From Blasia pusilla (Eukaryota > Marchantiophyta > Marchantiopsida > Blasiales): a stretch of 64,000 bases of DNA. Position numbers and translations under genes: made by a program. The DNA is taken from NCBI GenBank assembly GCA_050084515.1, contig CM114271.1, positions 2,294,001 through 2,358,000 of the forward strand. Reading direction: 5' to 3'. Positions 43,740 through 55,839 of the stretch are shown here, in pieces (position 1 is the stretch's first letter; each line of letters begins with the position of its first letter). The notes below the pieces were generated by a model. It was not told the DNA's origin and ran no database searches. It saw only the letters and a program-made list of their open reading frames with translations.

Positions 43740-46700
43740 AAGTTCAAGACTACTGTCCAAGTACAGGTACATTCTCAATCATCCCTTGAAATTCAGCATG
43801 TTTTCATGGTTCTTTAGCCTTCAGATGTTAGAATTGGTGGCTCGCTCTAGTAAGCTCTCTTTATAGTTCTTTTCTTTCATGCTCTCCCTTATCTCTACAA
43901 GAGAAATACAGATGGCAAGGGATGTGAGTCGTAGTGAATATGTGAAGACTCTGTCTAATGTCAAGGATATGTGTTTCTTCTTGCAGTCATACTATTTTTC
44001 AAAATTATGAAGCTTGAGCAATGCCCCGTGCAGACCAGAAGCTAGTAAGTTTTGGAGGAATGCACAGGGTTGAAGATCTTTTACCAGCCACTTAATGAAA
44101 TTGGTGCAAAGAATCACTGCAGATGTGAAACTTCCATGGTCTGATTCCTGCCATTGTTTGAAGCAGAAGATCTGTTCCTTTCAAGTAGCACCACTTTATA
44201 CATGATTTTCTTGTGGTTTTCATTGTGGTGTTGCTATTTCTAGAATTTAACTCTTGATAAGTGACTGTGCAGGCGTTGGTATGTGTACTGTAGTCCACAT
44301 TTGAAATGTTCTTCATTTTGCTGCCCACAGGAAGGAGGGTACACTATATGGACAACATCCATTAAGATTTTCCTGAGAGGAGGATATTTTTGTAAAAGAG
44401 GGAAGTAAAAGAGGTGCAAATGTTTGTGGTTACTGTTCTCTGTGGTTAAAAGATGCAGGGGTGTGACTAAATTGTTCCAGTGAAAGATGCTCATAATGAG
44501 CTGCAAGTAGTCTGCTGCAGTAATATTCTTCAAGGGAGCTGAGCCAGCAACGAAAGGAAAATCTACATATAAAAAGGTGTTCCTTTAAGTTGTGTGCATA
44601 ATTGCAAAAAGATGGATTAATGGGGAAGTCAGTTGAGAGGCATAATTACTGCTAACGATATTCTGATGGTCAGTACAATCTGATCCAAGTGTTTAAGTAC
44701 GAAGTTTCTATCTTTCTGGATATGAATCCTCAGAATTGGTCTGACAACTAATGGATTTGTCTATTCCATCTTCTTCAAGTAGTTAGTTGGTCCAGGTGGA
44801 TTTGTTATTTTCCTTTCAACACCATCCTGAAACATGCCCATTCGCCTTATTGACTTTTGTATCTGAAAGGAGATACCAAGGACAGGAATAGTGACCCAAA
44901 GTTTTCTCATGCAGAGGTGAAGTAATAGAGCTGATGCTTTGGGCCATGAATGCAATGTTACTCCAGGAAATGTGGGACATGTGGGTTTCCATCACCTTTC
45001 CTCCAGAACATGGAATATGCAATTTGTTTGAAATATTGTGTGGGTGATCAGTCTTGGAGCTGCATCTCCTTTGTAAGAGCAGGGTCGCATTACAGCCCAC
45101 TTGACTACTCCCCTGATGTCATGGAGGACTTGTGATCATCTGGGATCCAGCCCATGACCTATTCTAGCACATTGCAGAGCTGCTACAACATGTTATACTA
45201 GGAGCAAGCCGAATGGACCAGAGACTGAAGGACAGTTTCTAAGCTGGAAGATTTCAGACGGAGAAGGGTGGGGTAGTAATTCCAATAATAGTGGAATTGG
45301 GATGTAAAGGCTCTCTTTGGAAGCATGGATATGGTAAAGAGAGTGTAGGCAGCTAGAAATTTCGGTGAGAAGTTGATGGTTTGGTTGCACACATCCTGTC
45401 CTTGTCCAACAGTAGTGTATTGGTGGTGGTCACGGATTTTGATTATTGGTTTATTTGGAATACATGAACTTTTCATTTAGACTGTTGCCATTAACACACC
45501 TGACCTAAAAGGCAAAATAATTGTTTTATTTTATAGCCACTCACAAGTTGCTTGCATTTGCACTTTGTTAAACGTTCAGGTCCTAATCTATATTATTAAG
45601 ATAGGATAGCTTCTTGATTAGCAAGAGTCACTTTGATATACACATGATAGTGGAGTGAGAAGAACGAGTTTTCATAACACAAATAAATAAATAAAATATG
45701 TAGGGGTAGGAAGACTATTCCCATGGTCAGTAATTCTGCGCAAAGCAGGGGCTCTTCATCAGCGTATTGTCATTTTGTGCCACCCTTTCATCAATCCTTC
45801 ATCCCCATTATGAAAGAGGTGCATCCAAATCGTTTACTCAACAATTCATGTTATGACCCCTTACACGGAAAAGCACTTGGTGAATACAAAATTGTTATGA
45901 TCAGGAATAATTTGGGATTTGTTAACACAGCGATGAGAAATGAAAATATGCCGCTTGCCAAACCACAAAACCTGAATCTCCTTACCCCATTTACACTAGT
46001 AAAATCATGATTGTTTGTCTTTGTTTCTCTCAGGTTAAGTTTTCTCACTCGTCTAAAGAGGAGCATTTAATCTCGTTGCCAGGAAACTTTATTATTTGAC
46101 ATCATCATTTGACTTAAACTATCTTATTCCAAACAAAAGAAGTACACCAAATTTGGTTTCACAATAAATACCTTTTGTGAAGAATCCAACCATGAGAGGA
46201 TGTCTTATATTTGCATGCCACAAAGTAAGGTTAAAAATGCATTTTAGCTCTAAAAGTGGACCGTGCATGCGCACTCTCGGTTTATTAGTTTAAGTTCTTT
46301 CCACATGGTACATTGTTGGTATTTCATAGTCGAGATCCGTAAATTTGGATTTTGAACCGATTTTCATACATTTCTTGCCCTTTTTCCTTATCAACTTTAA
46401 GGGAAACAGACATTTCTGATTTCAAGGAGCTACAATTATTCCTACTCCGGGATCTCCCTTATCATTTTATCAATCTACTTGCCCTCAATAATGAACAATC
46501 GCTACATGCATTTGGAAGGCTTCCTTTAGTCCATCTACGGCATTTAATTTGAAATTGTAGCTGATGTCAAATCTAATTTTGTCTCCCAACTCCCTCCTTC
46601 ATTTTTTTTACACTATTTCACCTCCATACATTATTAGTACGGGAGTAAAGCCTCACGCTTACTCAAACGGGGATGAATAACCACTCCCCTATTTTTTTAG

Positions 46701-46904
46701 TGGTTATTCATTGTGGTCCAATCTCACTCACACAAACAAGAAGAGTTTTATTTTTATTCTACATGAAATTTTGACGTAATATTACGAATTAACTAACTCA
46801 ATTTCAAATATATAAACTCTAAAATATAAAATCGTAAGATGAATATGCACGAGAGAATAAAATATCAATACAAAATCGAATTAGTATGAAGGCACTAATT
46901 CGAC
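43740..46904. other. 3' flank and intergenic
   Basis: The first ~800 bp may contain 3' UTR. A weak splice-like TACAG|GTACATT lies at 43766. The rest is moderately AT-rich with scattered short frames and no recognisable gene. Confidence 0.45.
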
Positions 46905-47460
46905 TTTTTTAATATTCACCGACAAACCTTAAATAAAGACCGGTTACCGGTTCTTGTCGTACGCGTGACCGTGACCAGCCGGATTGGAACTTTCCATCGC
47001 CTCCTCATTTGGTGGCGGCCTCGCACATAGTCACAGCTTCCGGCGGCAACTGGTGTTCCGTCCGAAGTTCCCGTCGCCTCCACATTGGCGGTGACCTCCC
47101 CAGTGTCCCGCCAAGCTCAGCGACGGCACGCACGCACATCCGACGCAGCCAGGGTCCAATGGAAGGTGATGGATGGATCCCATGGGAGAACTACCCGCGA
47201 GGAGCGGGAGGTGTCCGGACCGTGGAGGTCCACGTGTTTGTCGCCGGCCCTCATCATGAGATCCTGGTACACGGATAGCATGCCACGTGTCGTTACTAGT
47301 CCAATCAATAAGTATATAGCGCTCCCCTTATTGCGTATTATGCCGTCAAGACCTCCGCCACGTGCCCCGTAAGAAACAGAGTCTAATCAACGGATTACTT
47401 CCGTTATTCCGTCCGTCTATGATCGACTGAGTTGGATAACTTGGTTCCATCGCGCGTCCG
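46905..47460. other. GC-rich patch
   Basis: A sharp rise in GC and CpG between AT-rich flanks, starting near an ACCGGTTACCGGTT repeat. The 89- and 95-codon plus frames have no known domain. It could be an isolated promoter, a decayed gene or a transposon remnant. Confidence 0.4.
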
Positions 47461-50400
47461 GTAGAACACGTTGTAGTTGGTATTTTCTAGAAATATATAT
47501 TTATATTCTGAAATATTCTGAGACATCTATATAATACTATTCTAAAACATATTAGGTAATCTAGTGTTAATCTAATAAGATAGGAATAAGATAACACTCT
47601 TTGCCATTGAACTATTCATAAAAAAATTTATAAATATTATGAAATATAGTTATATTATTATTTGAGGAGCATTTTTCAAATGGAGACAATTAAATATTCA
47701 CCACATATCATTTTAAGGTAGGGAATGTATGATGTGTGGCATAACAAGAACACGGGTCCTAACTTGTACAATAATATTCTAAAACATATTAGGTATTAGT
47801 GTATTAATCTAGTAAGATAAGAATAAGATAACACTCTTGTAATGTCGTTGGATTATTCGAAAATAAAGTTGTAAAAAATTTGCATGGTCTTTCCTATCCC
47901 CCTCCAATGTGTACTCTCCCCTCATCGAAACTCCCTCCTCTTCTTTGCTTAACTTAACTACTTCCCTTAAAATTACACATGTTAACATCGCACAAATTCA
48001 TGTGTAAACTCTAAACCCTAAACTCCTCTTCTCTTGATAATTTAGAATTTAGAACATGATGGATTGTTGAAACATGTTTCCAGTTTTGTCAGGTATTGCA
48101 TAGAATGCGATATCATTTTATAGCCCATATATTATATTGATGATTTGTTGTTTGTGCCATTGTAGTGGATTATGGATGGAAATGAAAAGCCCTAAAGTGT
48201 GGAAAGATAATGCTAATCCATTGGACACACTTTGAATTTCTAAAGTTTAATATCCAAAAAGTTGATGTGAAAATAACCAAGATAGACTTCCACTTAATAA
48301 TTAATGAAATTCTAACTTCTCTTTGAAAAAAATAATTTTCCCTTTTTGATTGGGGAAAAAAGGATTTATCATTCTTTTTCTCAACCACCATCTCTTGATT
48401 AAAAAAAGAAGATAACTTTGTTTAATCCTGAAATATTTCCCAAAATAATATTTAAAATTTCCTCCCAACCTAGCCTGAATTTTTTAGTAAAGAAATAAAA
48501 ATCACATTCAAATCTTTAAGAATAATTCTTATCCCACCTTTCTTAAGTACTTTGTCTTCTTTTCCCTAAATAACAGTGAATTTTCCACTCCAAACTAAAA
48601 TTGGAAATTGGAAATTTTACTTTTTTTTTGCTCAAACCTTAAAATTTACATTTTTTAAATGGGAAATTACAATGAAGATGAGGAGACCATGAAATTTAAT
48701 TAATTTAAATAATTTTTTTAAATTAAAAAAATCTAATGACTAAAATATCTTTCCCATTGGACTTTTAACTAAATATAAGGTAAATTAAAAAAGTGTGTCA
48801 AGAGACTTGACACACTCAAAAGATCTTTCATTCATAGCTTTTCACAGTGAGCTAGTGCAAATAATAGAACGATTCAAAGCTAATAGAATCAATCAAAATG
48901 AATGATTATTACATCTAAGAGGAGTTTTTAAAGCATCTCTTAGTACCTATTTCATGATTTTAAGAGGATGGAAGTTACTACAACATTGGTTTTTAATGCT
49001 TAGATGACAAATGTCTAAAAAAATTTTTAAAAAAGTGTCTTTCACTTCATACTATAGATTATTTGACGAGATTTTATTTACATGAATATGCATGTTTCTA
49101 GAAGTGTGATTTTTTTTGGAATATCTCCTTTCTTTCTATTTTGAAATTTTATGTGGTTAAATTAAACTTATGTGATGGAAGCCTTTTCTGATTAAAGCGT
49201 CTCTTTTTCTAATTTTGGGACATTTTTGTAGAAATGTTAAGATTGTTGTAGATGATTTGGATATTTTTATCTACATTTTGCAGAGTGGGAAGACGAGACC
49301 TTGTTGGGAGTGCCTTTAGTGCCCAAAAAATCCAACTTTAATAGTTTTTTCTAGAAATCCCTTCCTCTCGCTTTGTTGCCTTGGAGAGAGATCTATTTTC
49401 TATGTGGACTTTTATCCAAAAAAGGATAATCCGAAGACCTAATCTCATATCTTCGACTTGGCCCATTTTTTATTTTTTCTTTGGTGGTATATTTATTTTT
49501 ACTCGTACTTATCAAAATACCAAGGACTTTGGAAGCATTTCCCAAGGAATTTCTTATTTCCCTTCATCATATTCAGTAATTTTCACATTAAAATAAAGTG
49601 TCTCGAATTTTCTTGTTGTAAAGCTTTGCACATAAAGTAAATATGTTTGGCTCTCGATATAATAGGAGTTTAGTCACTCTATAATGGTGTCAATAAGTTG
49701 GTGTATGGGTGCTATTGGTTAGATACATGTGTTATGCACCGTTATCCATTTCAAATTCCATTCATAGGCTATTTCTTCAAAATTTTGCACAAGGGACAAA
49801 ATTTTATTTTACTCTTAAAAGAATTTATTCATCCACATTCAAAATCAACTTAAAAACACAAAAAATAAGAAAATAATGGAAACATTATTATCTAGAGGAC
49901 TTTCAAAAGAAAAAAAGTGTACCAATTGTACACCCAAAAACTTAAGCATTGAAGAATTGAGAGAGAGAGAGAGAGAGAGAGATTAAACCTTGCATCCATG
50001 GCCTCATGAATCTCTATGACCAAATAGACAAATCAATGTCCTTTGTGGGACACTTCTATGCTTGAGTCTTCTTTAACAAATTCATCATGATTGAAGCTAT
50101 ACATACAACTTATATTCAATACCCTTATTTCTTAAATATAATGGGAATAACATTATTTTATGCATAAATATCATCACAAAACATAAATCATTGTCTCATA
50201 CATACAAACATACAAACATATAGGCACTTACTAACTAACTAAACTTATAAGACACTATCGAAAATCATGGAATGAAAACACGATGTTCCATGCATCACTA
50301 AATCAGAAATTGATCCAAAATTTCCCTTGAAATAAAGAATCCATGTCTAAATATATCGATATTTTTTATAGTACCTTGCCCTAGCCTATGCTTGGAAGCT

Positions 50401-52340
50401 TTGACTCTAAAAGGATGAGCCTCTCCCAGCTTCTCCTTGGAATAAACCCCTTTCCAAGCCCCTAAGGCCCCAAAAGGTTGACTAATGCACATTGGTCACC
50501 CCAACATACACAGCACATTACTATCTAATCAAGAACCTCCAAAAAAACTCCAAGAAGGTTTTGAGAAGTCCTCAAAAAGATGAATTGTAACCATAGGCCT
50601 TGAAGGGAGGCTAGTAGGTCATTCATGGCCTCTCCATCCCTAACTACATGCATAACCATATGTCGAGACGCATTATCTACTCTCACTCGACTACGACTAC
50701 CATGAAAACATCCACCATAGCAAACAAAGAAAATGCAAGAAAAAAAATAGACTTTGAATAAATAAGACAATCCCCTCCCCAAAGTAATGAATCAATATGG
50801 ACATATGATTTAGAAGATTAACTTTAAATGGTTGTCACCCTTTGATTGAACACTTAGAATCTCTATTTGAAAACCATAGTTACATCAAATTATTCAAGGG
50901 GAAGGTGATGATTCTGAAGGGAATGGTGAGCACATATTTTGAAGAAAGTATCAAAAAACACTTCTATTGCAAAAGAAATAAACCCATTGGTTGCATATCT
51001 CACATCATCTTATGCCAGAACAAATTTTTTTATCAAAAGGTATCAATGCACGAGTTTGAATTACCTCCCATAATTAAATGTCAAGTATCATTTTAAATCA
51101 ATTGTAAGCAATCTTATTGGCTCTGAAGGCGAGCGACCCTATTGGCTGAAAGTGCCAAGTGTCAACAAGAGAAGAGTTTGAAAAATGAAGGGACACTCTC
51201 CAATAATCAAATCATATTTTCCAATACTCTCTACAAGACTATCCCAATCTTTGATTTATAGATGTTAGAATCTCTTAGGGCTCCACCCTAATGAAAGTTG
51301 AGTAGCTCAAAAAGTGATGTTGTTATTAATTGGAAATAATTCATCAATGCAAACCAGCTAGTTTCCCATCAAAAAATTGCTATCCGAGGGTGCGATAAGG
51401 ACACCGCTCCACTCCTACATCCAATAGCTTTGGATGGAAATTCCCTCACACACCCAAAATTGGTGAAAGACACAATGCCCTAAGCATACGGCTCTTAAGC
51501 TTCATCTCACTATTGTCTTGAGAGGCCAATCTCCCAAATCGTTCATGATTTGCATCAGGCTACATCCTCATATACTCAAACACAAATCTACAATTGAATC
51601 TAAATCATTAAGTGTACCAAAATATCTTATCCAAACTAGATATATTTTTCAATTACTCCCAGTGGACAAGGTTGTAACTAGTTCATAGAAAAGGTCCTAA
51701 CTAGTTAATCCTTTTGTGGCTTTAGGGGTCGATTCCATGCGCAATAGGTCGCGGCACCCCTAGAGGTTAGTGAAAAAAATATTGCTCAAAAATTTTGCGC
51801 ATAAGAAATATCCACAATCGTAGCAACCTTACTAATCCGCCAAACATCATTATGTTCTCTATCGGAAAACAGAAAAATGTATGTAGAAGTTCATCCCACG
51901 ACCATAAAAGGCGTCCATGGAATCATCCCCTTAGGGCCAAATCTCATGTAGACCAAAAATTGACGACCGTAGAAGGTTGCCAATTTTTGTCCACCTAAAA
52001 CTTTTGGGCGTAGACTTGGCCCAACATCCTGGAAACTTGGTTATAACCAAAAATAGTTATTAGAGGGCGTGTATTTTGTCGTATTATCCGTTGGTAAAAT
52101 GTTTTGGATGTACAAATGTGGGTCTCCGCGACTTGTACTCTTGTCCCTATCCCTATACTCTTGTCCATGAGATAGGACTCTTAGTATTCTTGTAATTTTG
52201 TCCCTAACCCTATACTCTTGTCCATGGGATAGGGCTCTTAGTATTCTTTTGAAAGTTTCTATTGTTCCTTCTCTTTAGGGGTTTATACTAAAAGAAATTA
52301 AAAGGTGATGGTCTAAGACAAACGCATAGAGTGGCGTAAA
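47461..52340. other. AT-rich intergenic, no gene seen
   Basis: Very AT-rich, with poly(A)/poly(T) runs and short local duplications (for example 47520-47590 against 47770-47840, sharing ATAATATTCTAAAACATATT). A (GA)n run lies at about 49955-49982, and a ~90-bp tandem duplication at about 52140-52250. No credible coding frame. Confidence 0.5.
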
Positions 52341-52353
52341 GTAGAGGTGTGGG

Positions 52354-53210
52354 TTGGGGTGGGGGTACGTGAGTCTCAGTGGCGGTTCGAATGGAGCGAC
52401 CCATTCGCGATTGATTCGCCATTCCAAAAGACGCGCGCTATCATGGCGGCCTGCGCCGCACGCACAGCAAGCACGTGATGCATGTTTCGTTGCGACTCTC
52501 CGACGTCGCGACTCGCGAGTGCTGCGCGAGTTCTCACTGTTTCACACTATCGCCCCTCTTTGTTTTTGTTGCGAGGCTGCGACTCTCTTGACCGGACCGC
52601 AGTTGACCGGAGGTCAGTTGAAGGAAGGACAAGCCTCGAGGTTCGCGAAATCCGGATATTTCTGGCGGTACCGTCGCTGGATACCTCTGGAGTCTGGAGG
52701 GACTAGAGTGGTCGCGTCACTCTGCGGCGCTCTACTAGGGAAACGGAAGGTTCTTATATTCTTCCCAACGTCCTTAGGTCTAGGACGGCATCTAGAGAAA
52801 GAATCAGCGACGATTCTCCCGTTCGTCCGTCCGTCCGTCCGCATTCCGCACGTACGGAGACCGATTTCCGATTCACTTGTCCCGTTCGATTGACCCTGTA
52901 ACCATTGCTACTACCGTCCAATTCCTAACCTCGACTTCTACGGTAGAGCCGTAACCCCTACTGTGGTAAGGCTACGGGAAGATTGACTGTCCGAGTAGAG
53001 CTACGGAGGAGAGTCGTCGTTAGTCGTAAAAGACTTTAGGTTCGCTTCCGGTAAAGTTTGACCTGTGCACAGACCTACCTACCTGACTGTGTCTGCGCTA
53101 GTCTAGCAGAGCAGGCCGCCTCCTCCTCCGCTAGATTTGCTGACCAACCGCTTTCCCGTCAATATATAGAGGCGCATAGACATTGCGACGGGAGTCACGG
53201 GAATGGTTTG
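52354..53210 (+). other. GC-rich patch with a 179-codon open frame
   Basis: Composition changes abruptly to GC-rich. A plus frame (52354-52893) opens with MGWGYVSLSGGSN and is rich in Arg, Ser and Leu without a known domain. A TCCG run (CCGTCCGTCCGTCCG) lies at about 52820. The frame may be chance in GC-rich DNA, a decayed gene or a mobile-element end. Confidence 0.3.
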
Positions 53211-54297
53211 TTTCGAGGGCATATAGTTTTAATGGGTTTTTCCAATTATTTTTTTAATTTAATTGATTTTTTTGCAATTCTAGATTTTTAATCAACATCC
53301 CATATTTCAGCTCTTTGGTTTCAAATTATCTTTTGGCCTTAGAAATTTTCATTTATTTCTCACTCTTCATTAAAAATAATACTCAGTCCACTATTAGTAG
53401 TCTTTTCCTACATAACGACTTCCCTTCCCCCCAAGATTCAAACAAGATCTCTTTCCTTCCTCTAAATTTTACACCTATCAAAGTGTCAAACCTCGAAGGA
53501 TAATTAAGAATCAAAATAGTAAGTGTGTTATTATTTTGTTTTATTGGACATGTCATGTTAACTAAAATAAAATGGAATTTTACTAAGTTTTCTTGACAAG
53601 ATGTGCATTTAATGGGCTTTTCTAGATGTTTACTACCAACTTTTTGGAATTTTGAAAAGGTCTTTTTCGATCTGTTGTCTTAAAGTAATTTTTGGATTTA
53701 GAAATCTAAGATTTTAACACTCTTACTAAACTATTAGGATATATCAATTATCTCCCTCTTCCAATACTTTCATAATTTTAAAAAAAAAAAGAAAAAGAAA
53801 TAATAGAATTTGTGTTGTTGCAAGGAGGATGTTGGCTACTTCCAATGGAGAATGGAGTCACTCTTAGGGCTTCAAAGAGAGTAGCTATGCAAGTATTCCA
53901 TGGGACTACATTTATGGATGCAAGTTAAAGTTTACGGTTATTGAAATTCCCTATTATTCCTTAAGAGGCCCTTTATAAACTCAACATACTTGAGAGGCCT
54001 TTAACTGCTTGACCAAGTCAAAATAATACATTGAATTAGTTGGACCGATGAATTTGTAAGAGAACTTTGTGCACCATAGAAGTATTTTTGGAATTTTCTT
54101 AGGTGTGTAGTGGTGATAAGTCAAGTGAGAGACATAGGTTTTGGCACAAAGTCTTCTATTGATTTGTTCATGCATGTGAGGGGGCCTATGAAACATAGCT
54201 ATCTCATAGAGGGCCACTCAAGCAATTATTTATGCGAAGAATGCCAGATCTTGTTACTTAGAGCTAGCCCATAACACATTTAGCTATGTGGATATGG
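53211..54297. other. intergenic, no gene seen
   Basis: AT-rich spacer without a coding pattern or recognised repeat. Confidence 0.5.
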
Positions 54298-54301
54298 AGA
54301 G

Positions 54302-54658
54302 TGACATGTGCATACACATCGCTACATAATCCATGTCATTGGTCACATTCACACCACACAACACCGATCTTCCCAACACACGCGTAGATCCACATCCATA
54401 CAAGAATAAACTCATATGTGACCACACAACACAATCAGAGTAAATATGGCTAACACGACTAACTCCACTCTCGGATCTTCATTGGCATATCGAGCCACAT
54501 CCACCCTTCATTATGAGGGATAAAAAAACCACCTAGTTGAAAAAAAAGCAAAAGAAGGGCAAATACTGTCAGAAACGACACTTTTCCCAAACAACCCATT
54601 GACCCTCTATGTCATCGCTATAGTATAACTCTACTTGTCGGCTAATTAAGATGTGACA
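54302..54658 (-). mobile_element. short solo B-A copy, diverged
   Basis: A 357-bp block starts TGACATGTGC and ends GATGTGACA, flanked by AGAG on both sides (54298-54301 and 54659-54662). Its first ~120 bp match, in reverse, block A of the solo copy at 15812-16426 (GCATAC, ATCGCTACA, CACACAACACCGATCTTCC). The B part is short and different. Read on the minus strand, it is B then A. Confidence 0.72.
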
Positions 54659-54662
54659 AGAG

Positions 54663-55434
54663 TCTTGGCATCTTCCTTAGTTCTATAGGTGTCAAGAGCT
54701 AAAATTCTTTGTAAAGCCCACAAATAGAAACTAAGAACTTTCCACTTGCTTGAAAACTAGTTAAAAGAAATTCCTATTTAATCTTGGGAATTTTTTAATG
54801 AAAAAATAAAAATAAAAATAAAGCAATTAAATTGTAGAAACTCCACTTTGGACATAGATTTGGTCCAAAACAAAGTTGGGTTGATCTTAACACCTATTTC
54901 CTATTGGAAGATCACTATCAATTTATCAAAGCTCATATTATATGTTTTGTCACAAGTTTATTACCATCGAGGCTTGCATCTACTAGCATCGAAGTCAATT
55001 ATTAGAAATTCAGAAATTTGGTCCATTTGAAAAAAGAAAAAACTTGGTCCATATGAAAAACAAAAAACCTTGGGAAAATTACGATAGGAAAACCATATAT
55101 CCTTTCTTCCTTTTTTTAAACAAGTAAAATCATCTATGTAATCTTCAAGATCTACAATTCTTTAACAAAAAAAACCTAAGCATCAACCATATTCTACTTC
55201 TGCAAATGATCCTTGTCTCATGTATTGGGCTTTCCTCATGAATAATTAGCTAAGCTATCTTCTAATTAATTAAGATGTAGATTTTTAAAAAATTGAGCTC
55301 AAATATTATGGTTGAATTTGAATGGTCAACAATTATTGGATTGGTACTCTCCATGCCCATACCATCAAGCAATAGGAGGGATGAAAACAAAGACGATATG
55401 AGTCATAGGGCTTGGGAATATTTGTTTGACTATT
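54663..55434. other. intergenic, no gene seen
   Basis: AT-rich spacer. Short plus frames are Ile/Lys/Asn-rich, as expected from composition. Confidence 0.5.
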
Positions 55435-55500
55435 CCAATTTTCCTCTAGTGAAAAATCTTGTATGTCATTTTCCAAGATTTTTCACCAGAGGAAAATTGG
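55435..55500. repeat. 27-bp inverted repeat, hairpin 1
   Basis: Arms 55435-55461 and 55474-55500 are complementary at 26 of 27 positions, with a 12-base loop. The single mismatch would be a G:U pair in one RNA strand. The size resembles a small-RNA precursor or a MITE core. Confidence 0.85.
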
Positions 55501-55509
55501 AAATAAACC

Positions 55510-55586
55510 AAAGTTTCTCAATACTTCCAATAGTGGTTATTTTCTAAATTAAAAAAAAACCAACATTGGAAGTATTGAGAAACTTT
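55510..55586. repeat. 22-bp perfect inverted repeat, hairpin 2
   Basis: Arms 55510-55531 and 55565-55586 are perfectly complementary around a 33-base AT-rich loop. It starts 10 bases after hairpin 1. Confidence 0.85.
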
Positions 55587-55839
55587 ATGAGTTGCTTCAA
55601 AAAAATTTAGAAATTAAATCAAACAATTTTACAAAAAATAAACTCTTGATAATTGTAATAATAATCTCAAGCTTTTTTTAATGCATGATCATTTTCTGAA
55701 AAATTTTATGAGTAAGCATGTAGAAGTAATATACATTCTCCCACCTTATGTCTTCATGTTAGCCTTTTTATTTTATAAAATTATGTACATTTTTCATGTG
55801 ATGCGTCCATAGATTATCCATGTCTTACTTATTTGACCC

